A program made the position numbers and the translations under genes. Source: Cryobacterium lactosi (GTDB lineage Bacteria > Actinomycetota > Actinomycetes > Actinomycetales > Microbacteriaceae). Taken from it: DNA of 64,000 nucleotides. Under the pieces are notes generated by a model, which saw only the letters and a program-made list of their open reading frames with translations, did not search any database and was not told the origin of the DNA. Of this stretch, positions 42,335 through 50,028 are shown piece after piece (within the stretch, counting starts at the first letter, position 1; every line of letters begins with the position of its first letter). The stretch spans positions 1-64,000 of the forward strand of contig NZ_SOHM01000040.1 in the NCBI RefSeq assembly GCF_004403945.1, given 5' to 3'.

Positions 42335-44500
42335 CTACTTGCGCTTCCGCCGGTTCGGGTTCACCGGTCGTGCCCGCGGCTTCATCGGCGGGCTGGCCGG
42401 GCTCGACTTGGGTCCCACATTCTCGGTCTGCACCGCAACACTCGTCGTGTCCACGGTCACCGGCGCGAGGGGCCGGCGCGGGATCGGGTGCGAACGCACG
42501 GGCTCGCCACGGCGCTCCTGCCCGGGGATCGGTCGGGACCGGCGTCCGTAGATCAGCTCGGAGGAGTCCAGCAGCCACGGCACCAGGGCGATGGTCACAC
42601 CGTGCACGAGCATCAGCTTCTGGCGCAGGCGACGGGCCTTGTGGTTGTGCAGCAACGACTCCCACCAGTGCCCGACGATGTAGATCGGCGTGTACACGGT
42701 GACGACCTCGGAGCCGTACTCTTCGCGGCGGTCCTTGATGTAACAGATCAGCGGCCAGCTGATGTCGCGGTACGGCGAGGCCACGATGTTCAGCGGCACC
42801 TGGATGTTCTGCTTGGCCCAGTCGATGATGAGGTTCTCGGTCTCCTCCTCGTCGATGGACACGTGCACGGCCTCCAGGCTCACGTGCCGCGCGGCGATGG
42901 CGTAGTCGAGGGCCTTGAGCACGGGCTTCTGCATCTTGCCCACGAGCACGATGGCGTGGTCGCCCTGCGAGCCGAACGTCGTGATCGGGTCGACCTCGAT
43001 CTCCTTGGCCACGTCGCGGTAATACCTGTTGACACCGATCATCAGCACGAACAGGATCGGCATCATCAGGAACACCAACCAGGCACCGTGGGTGAACTTG
43101 GTGATCGTCACGACGATCAGCACCACTCCGGTGAGCAGGGCGCCGAAGCCGTTGATCGAGAGGCTGCGGATGATCGAACCCCGGTTGGGTGGATTGGTCT
43201 TGAGCAGGGTCAGCCAGTGCTTGACCATGCCCGTCTGCCCGATGGTAAACGACACGAAAACGCCGATGATGTACAGCTGGATCAGCACCGTGAGGTTGGC
43301 CTGGTAGATCACGATGATCACGATGGCGGCCAGGGCGAGCAGCACCACGCCGTTGGAGTAGATCAGGCGGTCGCCACGGGTGCTCAGCGACTTGGGCGCG
43401 TAGGAGTCGCGGGCCAGGACGCTGCCGAGCAGCGGGAACCCGTTGAACGCCGTGTTCGCCGCCAGCAGCAGGATCAGGGCCGTGGCGCCCTGCAGCACGA
43501 AGAACATCAAGGAGTTGTTGCCGAAGGTGGCGGCGGCGATCTGGGCGATCAGGCTGCGCTGGGGTTGTGTGGCGCACTCCGCCCAACCGATCAGGTCGCA
43601 GGGGTTCTCCGCGTAGTGCACCTTGGAGAACAGCGCCAGCGCGGTGAGGCCGACGAAGAGCACAATGGCGATGCCGCCCATCAGCGTCAGGGTGATCTGG
43701 GCGTTCCTGATCTTGGGCCGCTTGAACGCGGGCACGCCGTTGGCGATGGCTTCCACACCGGTCAGGGCGCTGCAGCCGCTGGCGAAGGAGCGCAGCAGCA
43801 GCAGGATGAACGCCGTCTGGGCGAGGTTGTGCGCCTCCACCTCGAAACCGGCCGATTCGGCTACCGGCGCGTCGCCCAGGGCCACGCGGCCAAGGCCCAC
43901 GACGATCATCAGCAGCACGCTGCCGATGAACAGGTAGGTGGGCAGGGCGAAGGCCTTACTCGACTCGGCGACACCGCGCAGGTTGACGGCGGCGAGCACG
44001 ATCACGAAGACGACGGCCAGTTCCACCCGCAGCGGGGCCAGCCCGGGTATCGCCGAGATGATGTTGTCCACGCCACTGGACACCGAGACGACGACGGTCA
44101 TCACGTAGTCAACGAGCAGCGCGGATGCGACGACGAGGCCGGCCTTCTCGCCGAGGTTCTTGGAGGCGACTTCGTAGTCGCCGCCACCGTTCGGGTAGGC
44201 CTTGATGAGCTGGCGGTACGAGGCCACCACGACCACCAGGAGCAGCACGACCACGGCTGCCACCCAGGGCGCGAAGCTCAGGAAGGCCAACCCGCCGAGG
44301 GTCAGGATCATCAGCAATTCCTGCGGAGCGTACGCGACGCTCGACAGCGGGTCGCTGGCGAAAATCGGGAGCGCCAGGTGCTTCGGAAGCAGCTGCCCGT
44401 CCAGGTGTTCGCTGGCGAGCGGTTCGCCGATTATCCACCGTTTCGGTGATCGGGCTTCGGGTGCTGGGGGGTTCCCCTCTGGTGTCACGAGGGATGACAC
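42335..44500 (-). CDS. APC-superfamily permease, KimA-like potassium importer
   Basis: This membrane protein of about 721 residues aligns by eye to Bacillus KimA: FASDPLSSVAYAPQELLMIL, YRQLIKAYPNGGGDYEVASK, SALTGVEAIANGVPAFKRP and NTAFNGFPLLGSVLARDSY. About 12 helices are followed by a cytoplasmic domain (ALDYAIAARHVSLEAVHVSI), the region that binds c-di-AMP in KimA. The C-terminus carries an extra Arg/Pro-rich tail of about 70 residues. The GTG at 44500 (GGAG upstream) is preferred; a TTG at 44524 is possible. Potassium uptake is inferred from family. Confidence 0.8.
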   Translation of the reverse strand: MSSLVTPEGNPPAPEARSPKRWIIGEPLASEHLDGQLLPKHLALPIFASDPLSSVAYAPQELLMILTLGGLAFLSFAPWVAAVVVLLLVVVVASYRQLIKAYPNGGGDYEVASKNLGEKAGLVVASALLVDYVMTVVVSVSSGVDNIISAIPGLAPLRVELAVVFVIVLAAVNLRGVAESSKAFALPTYLFIGSVLLMIVVGLGRVALGDAPVAESAGFEVEAHNLAQTAFILLLLRSFASGCSALTGVEAIANGVPAFKRPKIRNAQITLTLMGGIAIVLFVGLTALALFSKVHYAENPCDLIGWAECATQPQRSLIAQIAAATFGNNSLMFFVLQGATALILLLAANTAFNGFPLLGSVLARDSYAPKSLSTRGDRLIYSNGVVLLALAAIVIIVIYQANLTVLIQLYIIGVFVSFTIGQTGMVKHWLTLLKTNPPNRGSIIRSLSINGFGALLTGVVLIVVTITKFTHGAWLVFLMMPILFVLMIGVNRYYRDVAKEIEVDPITTFGSQGDHAIVLVGKMQKPVLKALDYAIAARHVSLEAVHVSIDEEETENLIIDWAKQNIQVPLNIVASPYRDISWPLICYIKDRREEYGSEVVTVYTPIYIVGHWWESLLHNHKARRLRQKLMLVHGVTIALVPWLLDSSELIYGRRSRPIPGQERRGEPVRSHPIPRRPLAPVTVDTTSVAVQTENVGPKSSPASPPMKPRARPVNPNRRKRK

Positions 44501-44517
44501 TACTCCGATGCACCTCA

Positions 44518-44543
44518 CTGTCAAGTTGTCGGCAGATTGACAG
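44518..44543. promoter_or_regulatory. Inverted repeat upstream of the KimA-like gene
   Basis: CTGTCAA and TTGACAG form perfect 7-bp arms separated by 12 bp, 18 bp before the chosen start codon. It may be an operator. No recognisable c-di-AMP riboswitch accompanies it. Confidence 0.35.
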
Positions 44544-44634
44544 GATCAGCCTGGCGTTTTGGCAGCAGCGGGCCCATCGGGCGTAAGGACCGTTCCGGCT
44601 GGTGGGCGCGCAGTTCCGCGAGCGATGCGAGCCG

Positions 44635-44661
44635 GTCCGGGCGCCGATTCGGCACCCGGAC
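44635..44661 (-). terminator. Hairpin after the padR gene
   Basis: GTCCGGG-c-GCCG-att-CGGC-a-CCCGGAC forms an 11-bp stem with a single mismatch, 20 bases beyond the PadR gene stop. There is no T-run, so it may be a Rho-aided or mRNA-stabilising hairpin rather than a full intrinsic terminator. Confidence 0.5.
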
Positions 44662-44681
44662 GCTCCCAGCCGGCGTGCAGG

Positions 44682-45287
44682 TTACCGCTTGAGCGAGTCG
44701 CGGATGCTCGCGCGCACCAGATCCAGCTGGCGCCGCAACTCCGGCACGGTCTCGCTCGGCATCGTCGAACGGTACGCCTGCGTGCGCAGGTCAGCGCGCA
44801 TCTGCTGCCGGAACTCGTTGAGCACCATGTCGGCCTCCCGCAGCGCGAGGTTCGCGTCTCCGGTCGGTCGGGCATCCGCCGTGGACTTGGTCGGCTCTGG
44901 CGCCTTCTGCCGTGCGGCGGAGGCGAGGTCGGCTCGCAGGCTCTTCATGGCCTCCGTGACGCCCGTGCGCACCTCGTCGGCCAGTCGCCGCACCGAATCG
45001 GTGACCTCGTTCTCGATGCTGGCCAGGTCGTCGGCGCGGGCGGCCAGTTCGGCGCGGCCGGCGTCGGTGATCTCGTAGACGGTCTTGCGGTCACCCGCCG
45101 TCTTGGTCACCAGGCCCTCCTCCTCGAGCTTGGCCAGCCGCGGGTAGATGGTGCCGGCGCTCGGACTGTAGGTGCCGCCGAACCGGTCGCTCAGGGCCTG
45201 GATCAGCTCGTAGCCGTGCCGGGGTCGCTCGGCCAGCAGGCTCAGCAGGTACAGGCGCAGGCTGCCGTGGGCGAAGATCGGGGTCAT
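44682..45287 (-). CDS. PadR-family transcriptional regulator
   Basis: This 201-residue protein has an N-terminal PadR winged helix: GSLRLYLLSLLAERPRHGYELIQAL, YSPSAGTIYPRLAKLEEEGL and KTVYEITDAGRAEL. The C-terminal 100 residues form long, charged helices for dimerisation. The ATG at 45287 overlaps the DUF4097 gene stop by four bases (ATGA). It probably represses its own operon through the ATATATCGCG sites upstream of the DUF4097 gene. Confidence 0.9.
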   Translation of the reverse strand: MTPIFAHGSLRLYLLSLLAERPRHGYELIQALSDRFGGTYSPSAGTIYPRLAKLEEEGLVTKTAGDRKTVYEITDAGRAELAARADDLASIENEVTDSVRRLADEVRTGVTEAMKSLRADLASAARQKAPEPTKSTADARPTGDANLALREADMVLNEFRQQMRADLRTQAYRSTMPSETVPELRRQLDLVRASIRDSLKR

Positions 45288-46153
45288 GACGACGCTCCGT
45301 CGCCCGCGGTGTTGGTGCTGCCGGTGCTGCCGGCGTCGTTGACGCCGGCGCCCTGACGGCGCACCACCGAGATGTTGCCGGAGACCGAGTTCGCCCGCAG
45401 GTCCAGCCAGGCGCCGTTGAGGTCGCCGGTGCTGCCGTCGTAGCCCTTGCCGAGGGTGCCGCGAATGGTCTGGTTGTCCAACTGCAGCGTGCCGGAGACC
45501 GTGTTGATCTTGTAGCGGGTGGGCACGTCCGCGCCGACTCGCACGGTGAGGTTGCCACTGACCAGATTGGTGGAGATCTGGTCCGGCATGCCGGCAATGT
45601 CGAGGAACACCGCACTGGTGACGCCGTCGACAGTGAATCGGCCGATGTCCCCGCTCGCGGTGATGTCGCCGGAGACCGTGTGCGCCACGATGTTGCCGGT
45701 GTGGTTCCGCACCGACATTTCTCCGTTCACGCCGTTGAGCTCGAGGTCGCCCACGATGTCGTCGACGACCAGGTCGCCGGACACGGTGCTGAGCTTGGCG
45801 TCGTTGCGGAGCCCCGTGACGAGGGCGTCCGCGGTGACCACACCGAACTTCATGGCCACATCGCGCGGCACGGTGACGCTCACCTCGGCCTTGGCGCTGC
45901 CGCGGAACGAGGCGAAAACGTCGATGAAGTTGTCCCAGCGCAACTGGGGGTGGTCGATCTCGAGGGCGTCGTCGACGACCGAGATCTTGAGGTCCTTGCC
46001 GGAGACGCTGTGCACCTCGATGCGTGCGCCCGGTTCGTCGCTGCCGATCACATCGATTTTTCCGCCGATCAGGCCCACTTTGAGCGAGCGGACCAGCTCG
46101 ACGTCGATGATCTTGGTCTGCCCAGGGGCGACCAGCCATTTTTCCTGCGTCAT
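45284..46153 (-). CDS. DUF4097-family beta-strand repeat protein
   Basis: This 289-residue protein is made of successive short strands typical of the DUF4097 adhesin-like beta-helix: VSGDLVVDDIVGDLELNGVN, GNIVAHTVSGDITASGDIG and VSGNLTVRVGADVPT. No signal peptide or membrane helix is visible. Such genes often sit next to PadR regulators, and the family is found in envelope-stress loci, but the function here is unknown. It is translated ahead of padR, with a four-base overlap. Confidence 0.88.
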   Translation of the reverse strand: MTQEKWLVAPGQTKIIDVELVRSLKVGLIGGKIDVIGSDEPGARIEVHSVSGKDLKISVVDDALEIDHPQLRWDNFIDVFASFRGSAKAEVSVTVPRDVAMKFGVVTADALVTGLRNDAKLSTVSGDLVVDDIVGDLELNGVNGEMSVRNHTGNIVAHTVSGDITASGDIGRFTVDGVTSAVFLDIAGMPDQISTNLVSGNLTVRVGADVPTRYKINTVSGTLQLDNQTIRGTLGKGYDGSTGDLNGAWLDLRANSVSGNISVVRRQGAGVNDAGSTGSTNTAGDGASS

Positions 46154-46165
46154 AGTCTTCTCCTT

Positions 46166-46205
46166 CGCGATATATCGCGTTCAATGAATCTCAAGATATA
46201 TCGCG
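46166..46205. promoter_or_regulatory. Likely PadR operator pair
   Basis: A perfect 14-bp palindrome CGCGATATATCGCG (46166-46179) lies 13 bp before the DUF4097 start. A second site, GATATATCGCG (46195-46205), lies 29 bp further upstream. ATAT-centred palindromes are usual for PadR proteins, and the padR gene is in the same operon, so autoregulation is likely. Confidence 0.75.
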
Positions 46206-46275
46206 TGTGGGCGTGCGGCAAGCCCCTCACGGCAAACCCGAAGGTGGCCGGATCCGCAAACCGACGGTCGCCGGC

Positions 46276-47115
46276 TCAGTAGGGGAAGATTGCGAGCCAG
46301 TCGCGGTTGTGCGCGTGCACCAGCACGAGGAAGACCACCAGGTCGAAGAGCAGGTGCACGCAGACCACGTAGGTGAGCGACTTCGTGATCGAGAAGGTGT
46401 AGCCCTGCAGAAGGGCGAACGGGATCGTCAACAGCGGTCCCCAGCTGCGGTAGCCGAGTTCCCAGAGGAACGAGACGAAGATCACCATCTGCAAGAGGTT
46501 CGCCGTCCAGAACGAGAAGTGCCTCCTGAACAGGGCGAAGACCAAGCAGATGAAGAACAGTTCGTCCCAGATCCCCACGAACCCCACGCCCACGAAGAGC
46601 CGGCCGAGTTCATCGGGGGCGCTGATGCTCGGCCAGTTCAGGTAGGCGCCCGAGCGGATGAAGTAGCTGGGCAGGATGAGGTAGCCCAGCAGCAGCACGC
46701 CCACCAGGTACCAGCGCTCCAGGGTCGTCCAGCGCTGGCCGGTCTTGATCGGGAACCACACCTGCCGGTCCCCGAACGCACGCCGTGAGATGAGATAGGG
46801 CACGGCCACCGCGGCCGAGAGCACCACTCCCATCAGCGCCATATTGGGGTAGCTGATGTCCGCCTCTACCGAAATGGTGCTGATGATGAGCAGTCCGACC
46901 GCGATCAGGAGCAGGTCGCGAAACAGGGCCCGGTCCACCAAGACAGCCACGACCAGTGCCGCCGCGAGCGTCGCGTAGCCGGGCAGTGGCAGACGCAAGG
47001 CGAACAAAAGCACCGCGGACGCCGACACCAGGGCCGCCGCCAGTAGGCGAAGGGCCGGTGACGCGGCTGCCCGTCCCGGCGTCGCTGGGGCATCCACTAC
47101 GGCTTCGTTTCCCAT
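46276..47115 (-). CDS. CPBP-like intramembrane protease family protein (divergent)
   Basis: This 279-residue membrane protein has about seven to eight helices. The C-terminal half resembles the CPBP (Abi/CAAX-protease) domain: FVGIWDELFFICLVFALFRR, then a helix with LWELGYRSWGPLLTIPFALL, then VCVHLLFDLVVFL. The usual EExxxR motif is altered here to DELFFI, so the first Glu and the Arg are not conserved and activity is doubtful. The ATG at 47115 is divergent from the M20 deacylase; AGAAT seven bases upstream may be a -10 remnant. Confidence 0.7.
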   Translation of the reverse strand: MGNEAVVDAPATPGRAAASPALRLLAAALVSASAVLLFALRLPLPGYATLAAALVVAVLVDRALFRDLLLIAVGLLIISTISVEADISYPNMALMGVVLSAAVAVPYLISRRAFGDRQVWFPIKTGQRWTTLERWYLVGVLLLGYLILPSYFIRSGAYLNWPSISAPDELGRLFVGVGFVGIWDELFFICLVFALFRRHFSFWTANLLQMVIFVSFLWELGYRSWGPLLTIPFALLQGYTFSITKSLTYVVCVHLLFDLVVFLVLVHAHNRDWLAIFPY

Positions 47116-47194
47116 CGTGCAATTCTGGCCGAAACCGCCGTCAGGGTAAATGGCAACCCTGCCGGACGGGGCCATCCGGCAGTAGGTTCGGGGA

Positions 47195-48397
47195 ATGGTG
47201 AACCCCACACATCCAGCGGATGCCCGCCGGCACGACAGTCTCGAGCCCGTCGACAACGGTCACCTCGATCCCGTCGCCCTGGCCGCCCGCCTCATCGCGA
47301 TCGATTCGACAAATCCAGACCTCGTGCCCGGCGGAGTCGGCGAGGCCGAGATCGCCGCCTGGTGCGCCCAGTGGCTGTCCTCACGCGGCTTCGAGGTGCA
47401 CCGCCTGGAGGAGCGGGCCGGTCGGCCGTCCATCGTCGGCATCAAGCGCGGCACCGGCACTGGCGGTTCCCTGATGCTCAACGCCCACCTCGATACCGTC
47501 GGCGTCGCGGGATACGAGGGCGATCCGTTCTCGGGCGAGCGGCACTCCGGCCGACTGCACGGTCGCGGAGCTTTCGACACCAAGGCCGGCGTGGCCGCCG
47601 TGCTGGTCGCCGCGGACCGGGCCACTCTCACCCCGCTGGCCGGCGACGTGCTGGTGACCCTGGTCGCCGACGAGGAATTCGGCAGCCTCGGCACCGAGGA
47701 GGTGCTGCGCCGGTTCACCGCCGACGCTGCGATCGTCGTCGAGCCGAGTGAACTCAGCCTCACGGTCTGCCATCGGGGCTTCGCCTGGTTCGAACTCACC
47801 CTGCACGGGCGGGCTGCGCACGGATCGATGCCCGGTCAGGGGGTGGACGCCATCCGGCATGCCGGCATGGTGCTGCACGGCCTCGACGAGCTGCGAACCG
47901 GCCTCGAGCAGAAGCCCGCTCATCCGTTACTCGGCCACGGCACGGTGCGGGTTGCCATGATCGCCGGCGGCACGGATGCGGCCACGGTCGCCCCGAGCGC
48001 CACCCTCACCATCGAGCGGCGCACCCTGCCCGGCGAGACCCCGGAACTCGTCGAAGCCGAGCTGCGCCACCTGCTCGACCACCTGGCCGCGACGACCGCC
48101 GACTTCCGATACGACCTCACCAGGCTCGTCGCCCGCGGCGCGTTCGAGGCGGACCCGGCCTGGCCCATCGTGCGGCTGCTCGACGAGCAGGCCGAGCGGG
48201 TGCTCGGCCGCCTCGTGGTGCAACGCGGCGAGCCGTTCTGGACCGACGCCGGCCTGGTCCGTGAAGCGGGCATCCCGTGCCTGCTCTTCGGCGTCGACGG
48301 TTCCGGGGCGCACGCCCCGGTCGAATGGGCCACGGAGAGGTCGATCCATCAGCTCGCCGAAATTCTCGAAGACACCATCATCGCGTTCTGCGGCTGA
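47195..48397 (+). CDS. M20-family deacylase (ArgE/DapE-like)
   Basis: This 400-residue metallo-deacylase has metal-binding motifs in order: LMLNAHLDTVGVAGY (His and Asp), GRGAFDTKAGVAAVLVAAD (bridging Asp), VADEEFGSLGTEE (catalytic Glu pair), and a distal His in GSGAHAPVEWA. It would remove acyl groups from an amino acid or peptide; the exact substrate is unknown. TAGGTT at 47183-47188 lies six bases before the ATG, consistent with leaderless transcription. Confidence 0.9.
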   Translation: MVNPTHPADARRHDSLEPVDNGHLDPVALAARLIAIDSTNPDLVPGGVGEAEIAAWCAQWLSSRGFEVHRLEERAGRPSIVGIKRGTGTGGSLMLNAHLDTVGVAGYEGDPFSGERHSGRLHGRGAFDTKAGVAAVLVAADRATLTPLAGDVLVTLVADEEFGSLGTEEVLRRFTADAAIVVEPSELSLTVCHRGFAWFELTLHGRAAHGSMPGQGVDAIRHAGMVLHGLDELRTGLEQKPAHPLLGHGTVRVAMIAGGTDAATVAPSATLTIERRTLPGETPELVEAELRHLLDHLAATTADFRYDLTRLVARGAFEADPAWPIVRLLDEQAERVLGRLVVQRGEPFWTDAGLVREAGIPCLLFGVDGSGAHAPVEWATERSIHQLAEILEDTIIAFCG

Positions 48398-48418
48398 GCC
48401 CGGCCGGTCACAGTTGAC

Positions 48419-48435
48419 CTTGACGTAACGTCAAG
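48419..48435. promoter_or_regulatory. Likely MerR-type operator/promoter of the tipA-like gene
   Basis: CTTGACGT-A-ACGTCAAG is a perfect palindrome with an odd central base, the form of many MerR-family operators. The left part can serve as a -35 (TTGACC or TTGACG), with TTTATC at 48437-48442 as a possible -10. It lies 60 bp before the regulator gene, so it probably activates its own promoter. Confidence 0.75.
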
Positions 48436-48495
48436 ATTTATCGTGGACGGTGTCGGGCATCCGCTCGGCAGCCTGAGGAGGAGTAGCACCGACCG

Positions 48496-49251
48496 ATGGA
48501 CCACTCGATCCAGGACATCGCCCGGCTGGCCGGAACCACGAGCCGCACTCTGCGTCACTACGGCGCCGAGGGACTCCTGCCACCGAGCCGGGTTGCCGCC
48601 AACGGCTACCGCTACTACGACGACAGGGCACTCGTACGGCTGCAACGCATTCTGCTGCTGCGCGAGTTGGGTCTCGGCCTGCCCGCGATCCGCGCGGTGC
48701 TCGACCGCGAGACCGACGAAGCGGCGGCCCTGCGTGCCCACCTGGGCTGGCTCGAGCAGGAGCAGCAGCGGCTGCAGCGCCAGATCCGGTCGGTGCACAC
48801 CACCATCACCGCACTGGAAGGAAAGGACCAGCTCATGGCAGAGACGATGTTCGACGGCTTCGACCACAGCATCCACAAAGAGGAGGTCGAGCAACGCTGG
48901 GGCGCGGACGCCTACGCCAGCGGCGACAGCTGGTGGCGGGACATGACCGCCGCCCAACGTGCCCAGTGGCAGGCCACGACCGCCGCGCTCCAGGCCGACT
49001 GGCGGGATGCCGCCGAGCGGCAGGTCGCCCCGGACGGCACCGAGGCGCAGCAGCTGGCCGGGCGGCACGTGCAATGGCTCGACGCCGTGCCCGGCATCCC
49101 GCGAGAGAACGGCCGCCCCGCGGCCGCATACGTTCGCGGGCTCGGCGAGATGTACGTAGCCGACGACAGGTTCGCGGCCCACTACGGCGGCCAGGCCGGC
49201 GCCGGCTTCGTGCGCGATGCCCTCGCGGTCTACGCGGCCCGTACCCTCTAG
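48496..49251 (+). CDS. MerR-family regulator with TipAS drug-binding domain
   Basis: This 251-residue protein has an N-terminal MerR helix-turn-helix (DIARLAGTTSRTLRHYGAEG and the wing YRYYDDRALVRLQRIL), a coiled coil (about residues 80-112) and a C-terminal TipAS domain (FDGFDHSIHKEEVEQRWG to the end) of the antibiotic-binding type. An in-frame ATG at 48835 has a strong ribosome-binding site (GGAAGGAAAGGA) seven bases upstream, so a short TipAS-like product of 138 residues may also be made, as known for Streptomyces TipA. The ligand is probably a thiopeptide or other drug (inference). Confidence 0.9.
   Translation: MDHSIQDIARLAGTTSRTLRHYGAEGLLPPSRVAANGYRYYDDRALVRLQRILLLRELGLGLPAIRAVLDRETDEAAALRAHLGWLEQEQQRLQRQIRSVHTTITALEGKDQLMAETMFDGFDHSIHKEEVEQRWGADAYASGDSWWRDMTAAQRAQWQATTAALQADWRDAAERQVAPDGTEAQQLAGRHVQWLDAVPGIPRENGRPAAAYVRGLGEMYVADDRFAAHYGGQAGAGFVRDALAVYAARTL
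48816..48837 (+). promoter_or_regulatory. Internal ribosome-binding site and ATG in the tipA-like gene
   Basis: GGAAGGAAAGGA (48816-48827) lies seven bases before an in-frame ATG at 48835, at the junction of the coiled coil and the TipAS domain. This is a better Shine-Dalgarno sequence than that of most genes in the window. It would yield a separate 138-residue ligand-binding protein. Confidence 0.6.
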
Positions 49252-49285
49252 TCCGCTCCGCCCCGCGCATCCGCTCCGCACATCC

Positions 49286-49345
49286 CGCGAAAGCGGTCGT
49301 GTGGTCACCTCCGCCCGCTGTGGTGACCACAAGGCCGCTTTCGCG
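49286..49345. repeat. Palindromic intergenic element, family 3, copy 4
   Basis: The outer arms CGCGAAAGCGG and CCGCTTTCGCG (11 bp) and the inner arms TGTGGTCACC and GGTGACCACA (10 bp) are both perfect. It shares the outer arms and the CGTGTGG junction with the copies at 7.9-9.1 kb, while the inner stem differs by paired changes. It lies between convergent tipA-like and yczE genes. Confidence 0.88.
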
Positions 49346-49350
49346 AGACG

Positions 49351-49965
49351 TCAGGCGGGATCGAGCGCGGGGGCCGTCGACGGGCGCCGGCTGCGGTCCC
49401 GGGCGAACAGGGGCAGCGTCCACTGGCAGAGCGGCCCCACCAGCACGGCGAACAGCACGGTGCCCAACCCCACGTTGCCGCCGAGTACCCATCCGGTCGC
49501 CAGAACCAGGCCCTCGATGCCGGTGCGCACGGCCCAGATCGGCCAGCCGGTGCGGGTGTGCAACCCGGTCATCAGGCCGTCGCGCGGGCCGGGTCCGAGC
49601 CCAGCGCCGATGTAGATGCCCGAGGCGACGGCCAGCAGCAGCAGGCCGGCCGCGAACAGCAGCACGCGCAACCACAGGGCCAGGTCGGCGGGCACCAGCC
49701 ACAGGCCCACATCCGCCGATGGGCCGACCAGCAGCGCGTTCATCACTGTGCCGAGGCCCAGTCTCTGCTTGAGCGGAATCCAGAGCAGCAGCACAATGCC
49801 GCTGATGATGGTGGTGATCACCCCGAAACCGAGGTGCAGGTGCCCGTCGAGACCCTGGGTCAGCACGTCCCACGGGGCCACCCCGATCGCGCCGCGCACG
49901 ATCAGCGCGATGCCGATTCCGTAGAGGAAGAGGCCAATAGCGAGCTGAATCACACGTCGGGTCAT
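49351..49965 (-). CDS. yczE: YczE-like membrane protein
   Basis: This 204-residue membrane protein of the YitT/YczE type begins RVIQLAIGLFLYGIGIALIV and contains GVAPWDVLTQGLDGHL, GIYIGAGLGPGPRDGLMTGL and AVRTGIEGLVLATGWVLGGN, all typical of the family. About five helices are visible. The ATG at 49965 is used; a TTG at 49974 is possible. The function is unknown, but its gene is controlled by the divergent MocR-type regulator in other bacteria. It starts 63 bp from yczR. Confidence 0.88.
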   Translation of the reverse strand: MTRRVIQLAIGLFLYGIGIALIVRGAIGVAPWDVLTQGLDGHLHLGFGVITTIISGIVLLLWIPLKQRLGLGTVMNALLVGPSADVGLWLVPADLALWLRVLLFAAGLLLLAVASGIYIGAGLGPGPRDGLMTGLHTRTGWPIWAVRTGIEGLVLATGWVLGGNVGLGTVLFAVLVGPLCQWTLPLFARDRSRRPSTAPALDPA

Positions 49966-50016
49966 AAGAGTCAATCCAATTGCATCCAGTCCCTGGGCTC
50001 AAGTAGCCAATTTGCC

Positions 50017-50022
50017 TATAGT
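50017..50022 (+). promoter_or_regulatory. Candidate -10 box giving a leaderless yczR mRNA
   Basis: TATAGT ends six bases before the ATG at 50029. It is flanked by AGCCA (50005-50009) and TGGCT (50022-50026), which form a spaced inverted repeat that may be the MocR binding site between yczE and yczR. Confidence 0.45.
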
Positions 50023-50028
50023 GGCTTC

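Noticed and set aside
44519..44524. TTGACA (minus strand) as a -35 box for the KimA-like gene
   Set aside because: No -10 hexamer occurs at 16-19 bp, and a promoter there would start transcription inside the gene.
44500..44690. c-di-AMP riboswitch upstream of the KimA-like gene
   Set aside because: The conserved blocks of that class could not be found, and much of the gap is taken by the padR hairpin.
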